Origin: Zygnema cylindricum
Taxonomy: Eukaryota; Streptophyta; Zygnematophyceae; Zygnematales; Zygnemataceae
Length of the DNA stretch: 64,000 nucleotides
Reading direction: 5' to 3'
NCBI GenBank assembly: GCA_037447655.1
Contig: JBBHKE010002788.1
Coordinates: 62,001-126,000, forward strand
The position numbers were made by a program, and so were the translations under genes. Positions 53,748 to 64,000 of this stretch are shown in pieces (positions within the stretch are counted from its first letter, which is position 1; the number at the start of each line of letters is the position of its first letter). The notes beneath the pieces were generated by a model, which was not told the origin of the DNA, ran no database searches, and saw nothing but the letters and a program-made list of their open reading frames with translations.

Positions 53748-54104
53748 TAGTGTTGGGTATCGCGGAAATTCATATCGCGATAATCGATCGAGGAGAATCC
53801 TCAATATATCGTTCCGGGACCAACATAAATTATCGCGGTATACATCGCGAAAAATGGGTGTTCGTACAGCTGAAGAACAAAAATCGTACGGACCCCCCCC
53901 CCGCCCCCCCACTGAGCGAGCGCCACAGTGGGGGGGGGGGGGGGGGGGGGGGGGGTTGAGAAAAAATCGGGAAGAAAAGAAAAAAATCGCGTGAATATCC
54001 GGATATTTAGCTTCTAGGTACATGGATTCGATATATCGATTATCGGATCCCTTAAAGGTGATATATATCGAATATCGACAATAGGTCCTCGATACCCAAC
54101 ACTA
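53748..54104. mobile_element. hAT-like MITE with a C-run/G-run core
   Basis: 357 bp with terminal inverted repeats TAGTGTTGGGTATCG and its complement. The flanks cttgacag (53740-53747) and, after removing the adjacent TA-MITE, gttgacac (54664-54671) agree at 6 of 8 bases, which fits an 8-bp hAT duplication. The centre holds 18 bases of almost pure C (53885-53901), the short word actgagcgagcgccacagt, and a run of about 26 G (53931-53955), an imperfect hairpin. Related words 'atatatcg.tccg.gaccaac' occur near 63877-63900. Confidence 0.8.
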
Positions 54105-54661
54105 CACCGCCAATCGCTATTAGCGTAGTGTACGCTAATTCCACCCCGCTTTTTTTTTTCTCCATTAGCGTAGTTCATTCTATTTTTTTCTTTACTCTAT
54201 TTAGGGTTAATTTGTTAGTACCGTACAAAACGGAAGTAGTTCATCATTTAATTAGTGTGGTGTACGGACAGTGTCAGACTGTACAAAATTGTATTATTTT
54301 TTTTGTGAAAAAGTATAATTAATGAGTTTTAGTAACCGCGGACGCATGAGAATGTGCGCTCTAAAAAGGGGATATAATCGGGTTGTCAAATATCACGCTC
54401 GCACATATTCGTCCAGCAACCACGTTTCGATTGTGTGAACATACGATTTGTGTACGATTTGTCAGATTTTGTACAAATACCTATATTAGTGTAAGCATGT
54501 TTGCGACCGATATTTTTTTTTTTCAAAGACCCAAATTATAATTATTAAACAATTAGAATGTATGTTTTTTATTCAAGATTTTCAAATTCTTAATTAGCAT
54601 AAGCAGCGGTAATTATTCATATATGCTAAATAAACTTTTACGCTAATAGCGATTGGCGATG
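54105..54661. mobile_element. TA-MITE next to the hAT-like MITE
   Basis: 557 bp with ends caccgccaatcgctattagcg and cgctaatagcgattggcgatg, flanked by TA (54103-54104, 54662-54663). Its left TA is the last two bases of the hAT-like MITE, so it inserted after that element. Internal sequence is closest to 23360-23906 in reverse. Confidence 0.88.
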
Positions 54662-54788
54662 TAGTTGACACAGTACATGCCCGTGTAACGGGCGTTGATT
54701 TACTAGTTCATGCAAAAACGTTCAATACGCTCTCCAACCGTACCGTACTATAGATTAGTACCACAATCGGTTACGAGACGGTCCTATA

Positions 54789-55009
54789 CTGTATGCGATC
54801 GAATGAAACATTTTGCACAGTATTAGCGATGGTCTATGTACTATGTACGGCTAATTCATCCTAGTGAATCGGACGGCTTGAATTGTTTAACGACATAAAT
54901 GCTGTATGCGATTGAATGAAACATTTTGCACAGTATTAGCGATGGTCTATGTACTATGTACGGTTAATGTACCTAGTGAAATCGGACGGTTTGAATTGTT
55001 TAACGACAT
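54789..55009. repeat. 113-bp tandem duplication upstream of eS4
   Basis: Two copies, 54789-54901 and 54902-55009, nearly identical ('gtatgcgat.gaatgaaac', 'tattagcgatggtctatgta', 'ggaattgtttaacgacat'-type words). It ends 92 bp before the eS4 start codon, so it lies in the probable promoter. Confidence 0.92.
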
Positions 55010-55101
55010 CGGACGGCGTACTGACATGAGTACATAGCCCTGGCAGCTCTCTCCAAGGATTCTCTTTTCCGGCCAGCTCCTCCTCCTGCAAGTCAGCAGC
55101 C

Positions 55102-58100
55102 ATGGTAACGCTTCTGCAACTCAAACCCTAAAACCTTGACCTTCGAAGCTGGACAGCTATTAGGTAAAACTTAAGTGTAGTGTATGTTAGTTGCTTTTTG
55201 CAATTACATTGCGGAGAAGGCTGGTTTTTATCTTTTAGATAGTATTTGTGATTCATTTTTCACCTGTGAGGTGGAGTTGCCCTTTAAGCTAATAAATAGA
55301 AGCTGGAGGAAGAGAGTTATAGAAGGTTTGGAGTAGAGAACATAAGAATTTAAACTTAGAGAAGATTTGACATATATGTAGTAGAGTGCGAATTAGTTTG
55401 GGCGTGTTGTCTAAGTCTTTAAAGTAACTGTATTTATGTGTGATTTTTGTCCTTCACTTTTCTATGGAGTATCATTTTGGTATTCGTCTTTGTGGCCTTG
55501 ATAAACCCGAAGAGAAACAAGATGTTTATATAAGAATTAGCGTTTGAATGGAAAAGGAAATCCTGTCCGTACTGCAGAAAACACGCCTTGTCTAAATTGC
55601 TCAGTTTTTATAGCCATATTCTGACCGGACTGTCAGTATTTGTTTCTCCCTCTGTCCCTTCTAATGAGGTTTTTGTAATGATTTTTTTCTTGCTCCTCGT
55701 TGGCTATGTTTGGGAACTGGTCCATGACAGACTCGGGGTTTGAAGAAGCATTTGAAGCGCCTCAATGCTCCTCGCCATTGGATGCTTGACAAGCTCGGGG
55801 GAGCTTTCGTAAGTATTTGACTACTTCTATCATCTACTTTTAAAATCCACACGACACCTAATTCTCTTTAAATTGCTATTGAAATTTTTTCATCGAAGAG
55901 TACTTTGTGTTCATTTTGTATACTTTTGAGAATTTAAAACCTCTTAAATGAAAGTTTCAGAAATATTCCTTGTCAAAATTGCCTGTTTCTTCATTGTAGG
56001 TACAAATGCTCCGTTTTTTTTCCATTGTCAGCTAGTTTTCCCGTAAAGCAGAATATGACAAGCTTAATAGTAATGTGGTCCGGAATATTTTAGGTTAAGT
56101 GCCGTTTTTTTTTTTTAAGGTTTCTGTCTTTTAATGATTCAATCCATGTAAATGGGGAAAGTGTCACGTTTCCCTTAAGATGTGAAATATATTTCTGTTA
56201 GAACGGTGAACTGATGCATCATGCACTGTGCTGTACAGTTTCCCAATTACAAGTTCACTGCACTTTATCAAAAAAAAAATGAATCATTCAAACTGATGCC
56301 CTAAAATGAAGGAGCGTTTAAAAAAATGTCAGATATCCTTATAGGATGTCTAGCATATATATGAGTCCTCTTATATCTCCTTCTACATTAGTGTATGTCC
56401 TTTTATGAGTATTGGTAAGCATGAGACAATATATATTTCCGACAACTGCAAGCTTATTCCACGTGTTCTTATCCTGTTTTCCTTGGATTGTCTGATAATG
56501 GATATTTAGGCCCCAAAGCCCTCCCCCGGGCCTCACAAGGAGAGGGAATGTCTTCCTCTTGCTGTGATGTTGCGAAATCGCCTCAAATATGCCCTCACAT
56601 ACAAGGAGGTGACAGCCATTGTTATGCAGCGTCTAATTGCTGTGGATGGCAAAGTTCGTACAGACAAGACCTATCCGGCCGGCTATATGGGTAAGAAATC
56701 AGTTCGAGTTCCAGTAGCTGCTGCAGGTTTTGGGTTTTTATTCTGGGTTCTGGTTTTATCTATGTTTTTTACAGGGAATCATGTGCAGGAGTAATCTACT
56801 ACTTTTGCTTTCAAAGCATTATCAAAGGATGTATATCATTTTAGGTTACGAAGGAATTAGTTACATGTTTGGGTGTTTGATCTTTGTATTCCATCTTTTT
56901 TTCTGTGATAGTGAAGTTCTTTACTGGGCTAGTTTCAAGGTAAAGGTTTGTATATATTAATTCTTTTCACCCTTTCCAAAAACTTCCATGAGATGTGGAC
57001 AGTCAAAGGCTGATGTATACTCCTGAGCGTTACCTTATCTTTTGAGAATGATAGATAATTTAATGTTGCAAAGCTTAGGAAAATGCAGCTTGTTGACTTG
57101 TCTTCTTATGCGCACACTAGAATATGAAAGTTCTGTTGCATACCAAAGGTTTTTGTTTGTGGCACTCATGAAGCTGCATTTTTATGGAGGGACGGTTAAA
57201 CATTTGATGAATTGTGGGATTTTGCCTTTTTTTTCCTGTTTTCTTGTGGTTTGTCGTTATTACATCTAAACTGGACATCATGGGCCAAAAATATTGAGAT
57301 ATCAGTTTGCATTTTCCTTGTTTTAATACTTTCTTTTCAATACTTAAAAGACATTCGTGGTTTTCCTTTTTCAGATGTAATCAGCATCGCCAAAACTGAT
57401 GAAAACTTTAGACTGTTGTACGACGTGAAGGGACGTTTTGTGCTCCATCGGATAACTCCGGAGGAAGCCAGGGTGGGTTTTATGAGAGGGAATAAGAACA
57501 GGGGATGATAAATCCTGGGAGGGGAGAGCAATGAAAGGTGAAAAATATTGAAAAAAATGAGGGGCCCGAGCTAAAGAGAGGGAGAGCAAGAAGTCAAATC
57601 TGTTTTGAGTGGAGGGGTTTGAGCAGTGAAGCAAGAAAGGGGGGGTGATCTAAAGCGAGGATGGGTAAGATGACATAGGTCAACCTCCAAATTTAGATTG
57701 TTTGGAGGGGGAACAAAAGGAGTCCATTTTTTTTGCAATTGTGGATTTTTATCAGTGCTTACTTTTGTTTGCTCTTTTATTTTTGGAAAAGTCCTCTTTG
57801 CAATTAGGAGGGAAACGGAGTGATTGGGTGGAGGGTTGGCACAGGGAAATTTTTGATAATTTTGTAGTTTGTTTTGATTTTTTTTTTCACTGTCAACATT
57901 TGATGGTCTTATAGAGGAAGTTTTAGGGTTTTGCCTCCTTGTCTGTATGGTTATCCATCTTATGGTGTTCATAACCTGAAAGGACTAACCCGAGGATGAC
58001 AAATTTTTTAATAAGTCAAAAGTTTAGTTTTTCTTTCAGGTGAGCTATCCCTCCTGTCCTGGAGTCACATACCTAACATTCATTAAAGAAAACCCGTTGC

Positions 58101-59108
58101 TATTTGTCCCTCATTTGCATTTTACTGGACATGGTCAAGTTAAATGGACTGTGAAAGTTCTGTGCATCTTCATTTCAAAGTCAACTAAATCTAATACAAA
58201 AAAACTTTTTTTTTCGTGCAGTACAAGCTTTGCCGTGTTCGATCACAGAAAATCGGAAACAAGGGCATTCCCTACATTACCACTGATGATGGTCGCACAA
58301 TTCGGTATCCGGATCCTTTGATTAAAGTTAACGATACCGTGAAGGTGGATTTGGAGACAGGAAAAGTGTCAGAGTTCATCAAGTTTGACATTGGCAATAT
58401 CTGCATGGTCACTGGTATGTAGTACTAGTTGACTGATTGGCTGTAATGGTTAGTTTTTTTGTAATGTGGTTATTTTGTGCTTGAGGGGTTATTGGATATG
58501 TGAACGCCTATTTATGTTTTTTCCTTTTTTTCTAGTTTGGTTGTTGCAGTAACATTGGTCTTTTCTGGGGATTTTTAACTTGGATTTAAATCATGAAAAG
58601 GCCTAATAGCTAGGATCGAACTAAGGCAGGAGCCTATGGTTGTCTTTTTAGAGAGACGGGATGAATCATAAAAACCAAAAGCTTGTTTATCAAGTCCCTC
58701 CTTTTCAAGCTTAGACGTAGATGGAAACACCGATACTGTGCGCATCGAAAGTTTAAAGAATTACTGCCCTTTGTTCCTAATTGCAAATTGTTTGAAGCAC
58801 ATTTGTTTTTCCAGTCTCTCACAGTCTCCGCTTTGATACTATTTCTCTCTGTGGATGGTATCGCAGGAGGACGTAATAGAGGAAGAATCGGAACTGTGAT
58901 GCACCGTGAGAAGCATAAGGGAAGTTTTGACATCTGTCACATCAAGGATGGTGCAGGCCACCAGTTCGCTACGAGGTTGACCAATGTGTTTGAAATTGGA
59001 CAGGGAGGGAAGCCATGGGTGTCTTTGCCCAAGGGCAAGGGTATCAAGCTCAGTATTGTGGAGGAAATGAGGAAGAATCGAGGCCAGCCAGTCAAAGCTG
59101 CTGCTTAA
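55102..59108 (+). CDS. RPS4: 40S ribosomal protein eS4, six coding exons
   Basis: Coding exons: 55102-55104 (ATG only), 55731-55808, 56510-56690, 57375-57472, 58222-58414, 58867-59108; all junctions are GT...AG and phases agree, giving 264 residues, the usual length for eS4. The protein starts [18 protein letters not shown]. It has an S4-type RNA-binding region at about 40-105 ([26 protein letters not shown]), a middle domain ([18 protein letters not shown]) and a KOW motif near 180-212 ([18 protein letters not shown]), ending QPVKAAA. eS4 is a structural protein of the cytosolic small ribosomal subunit. Nothing is missing, so it is probably functional. The start codon isolated in its own exon is a known feature of eS4 genes. 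Confidence 0.95.
55123..55131 (+). promoter_or_regulatory. Telo-box in the first eS4 intron
   Basis: AAACCCTAA, 20 bp after the start codon. This motif is common near the 5' end of plant genes for ribosomal proteins, where it acts together with other promoter elements. Here it is inside intron 1. Confidence 0.6.
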
Positions 59109-60315
59109 GATCGGCTTGGGAATGCAAAATGTTGAGCATTAGAGTTAGAAGAGAAAGGACAGCTCCATGTTTTCTGTGCCGGTTATCAAAGCCAGTGGTC
59201 GATTGGTGGGTTTTGCATATATGCCGCATGTCAAAGCACCGGAATCTCTGGTTGGTTACATAAATACAAGATGGGAGTTGTTGTGGTGACATCTTTTTGC
59301 TTACTTGGTCGACTTTTTTGCTCATGTGGTCGATTGAATCGAATTATTGTTGACGAGTTCCATTATCTTGGTCTACTTACAAGTGAGAGAGAGTTTGGTA
59401 TTGTTTTTTTCAAGTGTTGCTGTGTTTCTGCCTTGCATCGTTACTTTTTTTGTTTTTGAGAGGTTCAACTATTTTATGAAATATGCTGAAACCTCTTCCT
59501 GTTATAAAGATAATCAGGGTTTTCATCTTCAATCCTTTTTAAGCTCGGGCACATCGAGTAAAATCTCAAAATGGTGTTCTTTTTAAAAAAAAAAATTGCT
59601 TAACTTTTTTTTGAATGTTTACACTAGCAATCTTGTCAATTTTCAGTACTAGGATTTATGGTTATTATTGGTTTATCTTTTAGTTACTGAATGCCTTCGT
59701 GTTGTGGAAAAGCACCACAGCAGCTTATTATTATCCATAATTATATTATTACATTCAATATTATGTTGGACAACGACTTGGAAGTATTAAGAACCATTTT
59801 GTCGATTTTATACCTTGTCAAGTATTGTATACTCTGTCAAGTGTGAAGAAGTGAAGGTGTCTCCAGAATAATCTGATAGCAATCTTGAGGGCAGTTACTT
59901 TTCCAGATTATGTTACTTAGTCTTCCTTGTTATTACATCCTTATCCTCTTTTCTAGTGGATGAGTTCGTGTTCCCCTCTCCTTGCCACTTCCTGTAAATT
60001 GCGGTTTTTCACTCCCCTTTTCAAATTTGTCAGCGAAAAAAAATACCTCTTCCTGATGTATTCAGAAGGTTTACCATTGTGCTTTCTTAATAATGTCTTA
60101 TTTATTCATGTCAGTATTTGGTTATGGACAAACTATTTGCCATTAGATTACCTTTTACTCAGAGACTACTACTGAATTTGCTCTCTCCCTTCCTCCCTTG
60201 GCCTTTCCCTCCATTTGTCCCCTCCCATGTGTAACGTGTTTTACTGTGTTAGGAGTTCTACGTGTGTTAAGATTGTAAAATAACGGATCATTTTTTCTCA
60301 ATTTAAGCATAGGTA
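59109..60315. other. eS4 3' flank and spacer
   Basis: The 3' UTR probably extends a few hundred bases past 59108; T-rich stretches follow, but no single AATAAA-type signal stands out. From about 59600 on there is no coding sequence that I recognise. Confidence 0.5.
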
Positions 60316-60531
60316 CACTGTAAATTGCTTTTAATGTTAATGTTTTTTGGCCGCTTAAAACATATATTCTCCATACAGACGTGTCAGCTTCATGATTGGA
60401 GACCACCAATCAGAAGGTGAGAACCTTGTCTTTTGATCATAACCGTCGGATTTTCAGTTCGACTAGTGTGCTCAGAGAAAAGACGTTTTAGGCGGCCAAA
60501 AAAACATTAACAGAATTAGTGATTCACGGTG
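60316..60531. mobile_element. Short TA-MITE (CACTGTAAATTG...GATTCACGGTG)
   Basis: 216 bp flanked by TA (60314-60315 and 60532-60533). The arms 'taatgttttttggccgc' and 'gcggccaaaaaaacatta' pair, as do the ends. The terminal GATTCACGGTG equals the right end of the MITE at 31066, which links this short element to the same transposase group. Confidence 0.8.
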
Positions 60532-60539
60532 TACCTGCC

Positions 60540-62040
60540 TTGAACAACCTATTTTGGTGTAAGACACACTAGTCCAGGACATATGTGTACCCTTCTCCTT
60601 CTGATTTCACTCTAAGTGTCGGTCTTTCTATCTCAAAAGTAACCTCAAGTGAACCTCGAAGGAGAGCTGTTGAGATATGATAAACTATGGACAGGTGTCC
60701 TGTACTATTTCAGGATTGGAGCACTTAGCACGAGGATACAAAATTCAGTTCCTCCACCTCCCATTCCTTTCTTCCTCTGTCGCGTCCTCCTTCAGAAATA
60801 CAGTTCATTTGCATCATTAGTGAGCTTTGATGACCAGTTCTTGCAAATAATTTAGTATGGTCCGACAGAGGTGCCGTTGCACAATATTTATTTATTTATT
60901 TATATTTATTTATTTACTGTTATTTTTTTTATTTTTTTGGAACAAATTCGGTATCTGATTATGCACTAACGCTGTCCATATAGAAATAGAGTAAAACAAA
61001 TAAGTACGGGCAGTTTGTACCGTGTGATCTGAAATCACACTTAGCATGAAAATACGTGTATTACTATATGTACTATGTATATGTATATGTATACATACAC
61101 AATAATATCCTATATTACTTCCATGGCCCTCTTTCTTGAATACATTACAGCTGCCGATACCAACAGTTCTATGAAGATTCAGTTTGACGCGTAACGGAAG
61201 TGCATGTAAAAGTCGTCCTCCACGTTATGAAATTCAGTGTGTTAAAAATTTCCGGTAGGCTCGAGTTCACAAGTTTTTGATTCATCTCTTATTGCTCCAT
61301 AAAAAAGACCTTTTCAACGTCCTTTGGACCTTTTAAGTGGCTTTTTACCTTTGTTAAACGCACACCCTCCCTCCGTTTATAGGGAGAGGGAAAGGAAGAG
61401 GAAGAGGGAGAGGGAGATGGAGAGGAAGAGGGAGAGGGTACTTGCAAGTAGCACTTGTTTGGGAGGAGGGGAACTAATAGCCCTGCAATTCTATCATCAA
61501 AACCTTCGATTGTGAATTTTGAGCTTTGGTTAACAATGTGTGGAATCTTCCATTCTTCTCCTATCTCCTGTTGCAATGATGGTTTGTTGTTCTATTACAA
61601 ACCTCTTTATTGGGCTCCACCGAGCAAGGGAGATTTGCAAGGCTGGTCTCATATTAGGGAGCTAAGTTATGCAATAGGTTAGTTTGGTAGTAATTCTTAA
61701 TTTTCGGTGATTTGATCGATTTTATTCATAACCCTTCATATAACTTTATTCATAACCTTTCGTATAGCTTCAGCATATCCATTTCATTTGTCAGAGGGTT
61801 TCCGGAAAAAGTTTGGTCTAGTGCTTTTGTCTCATATGGACATTTCTCTATTCTATTTTCCCAATTTAATTGCTTCACATACTCAGATGGTTTCCGGTGG
61901 CTTCTTTTTTTAATAAACGTTACTGATCTGTTTCTTTTTCTGTTTTTATTCTTTGGCAATCAAGAAAATACGGCCTACCGAGTGCTAACGGAATGCGGCG
62001 AACTATTCCACAAGAATTCACACCACGCCAACCTCTACGC
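60540..62040. other. Spacer, no gene recognised
   Basis: AT-rich with short ATTT repeats (60888-60910), a 'tatatgtatatg' stretch near 61075 and a 60-bp GA run (61380-61440). A 95-codon minus-strand frame (61289-61576) is not recognisable. Confidence 0.45.
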
Positions 62041-62165
62041 TGCAAGAAATGCACAAAATGCACGAAATAATTGCACAAAAATACGAAAAATACGAAATAC
62101 ACGAAATGCACAAAATGCACAAAATACAAGAAATGCACGGGATGCACGGAATGCACGAAACACGA
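62041..62165. repeat. Irregular 'atgcacaaa' minisatellite
   Basis: About 13 variants of a 9-base word (atgcacaaa, atgcacgaa, atacgaaaa, atgcacggg) in tandem. Frames across it give His/Asn/Arg-rich (+) or Val/His/Phe-rich (-) runs without sense as proteins. Confidence 0.85.
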
Positions 62166-63037
62166 GATAAAATATTTGGATATACTATCACCGACCAGAC
62201 ACCGGGCAGCCAATCCGGCGGAGAACTATATCGAGGGACAGATCCTCTAAAATCAGATCTGACCCTCGGATCTTTTAACATTTTCAATGCATGGATGACC
62301 CTGTGATAAGGAGTCATAAACTAATTGATACAACCAGCTCCACTATTTGAAATACGCCTAATAATCTAAACTGGAAAAAAGTTGCAAACAATCATTCGAG
62401 AGTTGAATACCATTTTCTTCTATGTTTAATGATCGCAAGCGAGTTTTCTTAATTTTTATAAGAACATAAGAAACAAAAAATATAACATCATTTTTCAAAA
62501 GTTTGGGAACGCCTGGTTGGTTCAACAAGAGCGTGAGCATAAAAATATCATTTTACGAGTTGAAACAACAAATATTTGGACCCGATTTTTCTAAACAATT
62601 TTTATTCCATAATTTGTTTGCCAAAAATGTTCCATAAAGTCGATGCTCCATTTTTTTTCTCTACTTCACTTAACGGTCTTAAAATACATTGAAATTCTTT
62701 AGATTATCATGATTGAGTCGAGGAAATACTACCTATATCACGATGAAAAATTTGTAGATATGAAATTGTTGAGAATATCCGACAGCTGACTTTAATTGCT
62801 GAGCCAATCAGCACCTCCAAAGAGAAAAAAAAATAATAATAAACATAATTCAATACTTAAAGACTCGGTTGGATTACATTTTTTTCTGGAACAAACGGGA
62901 CAAGAGACAAATATGTGAAAGCCAAAATGACAGATCCCACAATAGATAACAAAAACACATAAGAGATAAGAGTCACTTTTTTTTCATAAATTGTAATGAA
63001 AATATGACATTTGAAATTACAACTATCGAAAATACCT
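62166..63037. other. 3' flank of the WD40 gene and spacer
   Basis: AT-rich. The part next to 63037 is presumably the 3' UTR of the minus-strand gene. No separate feature seen. Confidence 0.5.
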
Positions 63038-63678
63038 TTATGAGAAGTTTATTCCTTCATGAATACTCAGTTTCGAATCAGTTCCACCACTAATTGCGGT
63101 TCCTTTTCCCCACCAGTCCACACAAAGTACCTGCAAAAACGACAAAAAAAATTGCTCAACTTTTATTTATTTTTCGCTAAGGATAAATTGTTACAGTAGG
63201 ATGCAAAATTAAAAACATCGAATTGTATTTTTATTTACTAACAAAGGTCAGTTTACTGCAATGGGGGCCCTTGTTAATATGCATTTATGGTGTCCTTTCT
63301 TCAGATAAAAACAGTTAAAATTTTACAATACAAATCCATTTCCCGAATTCTCCCAGAGGAGGGAGGAGGAAAGGAGGGAAGGAGGGAGGGAGTCTCTTTC
63401 TCTTTGTAGAGAATACCACTCTTCTTTTACCACAAAGAAAACTTTGGAAATATGGAAAATATACCCCAAATATGGTACGACAAGATCAACCAATTTAAAG
63501 CCCAAAACTCAAAAAAGAACACGACAAAAATGAAGAGGCACAAAACTCATAGTATATGGAGGTAGAAAATTTCAGGGTTCAGGGGGGGGGGGAGAGAGGG
63601 AGGGAAGATTTCAGGGTTTGAGCAATCGATCATATAACTAACCTTCTCTGCTTTGGTATCAATTGTATAGAGGGGTAT
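63038..63678 (-). CDS. Last two exons of a WDR12/YTM1-type WD40 protein (partial)
   Basis: Minus strand. Exon 63643-63678 gives IPLYTIDTKAEK; after an intron (GT at 63642, AG before 63130) the terminal exon 63130-63038 gives VLCVDWWGKGTAISGG, then TDSKLSIHEGINFS and TAA. Phases are 0 and splice sites are canonical. The pattern PLY-(x)-EKVLCVDW-(x)-SGG-D-KL followed by a short tail is what I know for the final blade of WDR12/YTM1, a subunit of the PeBoW complex needed for 27S pre-rRNA processing and 60S subunit assembly in the nucleolus. Upstream exons lie beyond 64000 or were not found in 63680-64000. Another nuclear WD40 protein is possible. Confidence 0.72.
63355..63401 (+). repeat. Short polypurine run in the WD40 gene intron
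   Basis: A 'gagggaggaggaaaggaggg' type run inside the intron between the two exons. A second run, with about 10 G followed by GA units, is at 63581-63608. Both have the composition of the 27-30 kb tract on a small scale. Confidence 0.8.
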
Positions 63679-63784
63679 CTGCAAAACAAAAAAATGCCCA
63701 AAAATATTTCATATTAAAACTTACCTCTAAGACATAAAACAGAACCTTTGGTCTCCACATTCATTTGAAAAATATGTTTTATTC

Positions 63785-63990
63785 GTTTATTTTTCTTTCT
63801 GTTGTGTATCGGCAAGAAACTTATCGCGATAAAACCGATACCGATAGTTATCGGTTATCGAACGGTGAGGGGTCCCGATATATCGCTCCGAGACCAACAA
63901 GTTCCTTATTGGCGATAAGTAGAAATAAGTATAGTACGATATATAATAGTACTTTATAATATATTGTATTATATTTGTGACTGTATATAG
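63785..63990. mobile_element. Partial hAT-like MITE relative
   Basis: Words with 'gtgtatcgg', 'cgataaaaccgatacc' and 'atatatcgctccgagaccaac' parallel the element at 53748-54104, and are rich in CGATA/TATCG inverted words. Ends are not resolved and the window stops soon after. It lies in the probable intron of the WD40 gene. Confidence 0.5.
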
Positions 63991-64000
63991 CGTGGCATGC

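Noticed and set aside
53885-53956. Resemblance of actgagcgagcg to a parvovirus terminal repeat
   Set aside because: Only about a dozen bases agree, with no replication gene and no nicking-site context. The surrounding inverted repeats belong to a hAT-like MITE.
55123-55131. Interstitial telomere repeat
   Set aside because: A single AAACCCTAA, not an array. A telo-box near a ribosomal protein gene start is the better reading.
57571-57972. 133-codon minus-strand frame in eS4 intron 4
   Set aside because: It lies wholly within an intron of a well-supported gene, with no motif and biased composition.

Overview
This is a repeat-dominated stretch of a eukaryotic nuclear genome, almost certainly from a green plant in the broad sense. 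The evidence is a spliced ribosomal protein eS4 gene (55102-59108) whose N-terminus, starting [18 protein letters not shown], is of plant type, together with Ty1/copia elements, a chromodomain-bearing Ty3/gypsy element and a plant-style Helitron. A streptophyte alga such as a charophyte would fit, but the species cannot be fixed from this sequence. There is no prokaryotic, plastid or CRISPR signal.

Layout. 1-27400 is a nest of LTR retrotransposons. Three families are named here for convenience: X (copia, + strand), Y (copia, + strand) and Z (copia, - strand). Z1 (1-1937) sits in X1 (1938-5178). An X LTR (5179 to about 5560) is followed by X2, whose gag is split by Z2 (6121-19926). The Z2 LTR is itself split by a nearly full-length gypsy chromovirus (6893-14252). 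X2 resumes at 19927, is cut again by a 3.25-kb TG...CA insertion (21851-25103), and ends with RT, RNase H and an LTR by about 27350. A third X gag start is replaced after a few codons by a 3-kb polypurine tract (27407-30446). 30447-33800 is AT-rich DNA with a MITE and a minus-strand non-LTR retroelement fragment. 33800-43735 holds two decayed Y copia copies with LTRs; the second ends in a polypyrimidine tract that also begins just inside gag.

43740-54700 is a decayed Helitron RepHel gene (47460-52483) lying between two direct copies of a leader plus 49-bp-repeat element, followed by a stack of nested MITEs. 54789-64000 is the only region of host genes: the six-exon eS4 gene on + and, at the right end on -, two exons that match the C-terminus of a WDR12/YTM1-type WD40 ribosome-biogenesis protein. 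Both genes belong to ribosome production but are on opposite strands about 4 kb apart, and nothing shows that they are co-regulated.

The most unusual points are: the long polypurine and polypyrimidine tracts, both seeded just inside copia gag starts; a TATA-containing leader plus 49-bp palindromic repeat family with TA-targeted MITEs inserted in it, supported by empty sites in the window; an extra long reading frame after the gypsy chromodomain; a half-tRNA-type primer site overlapping the gag start in Z; and two Y copies that share the same stop codons.
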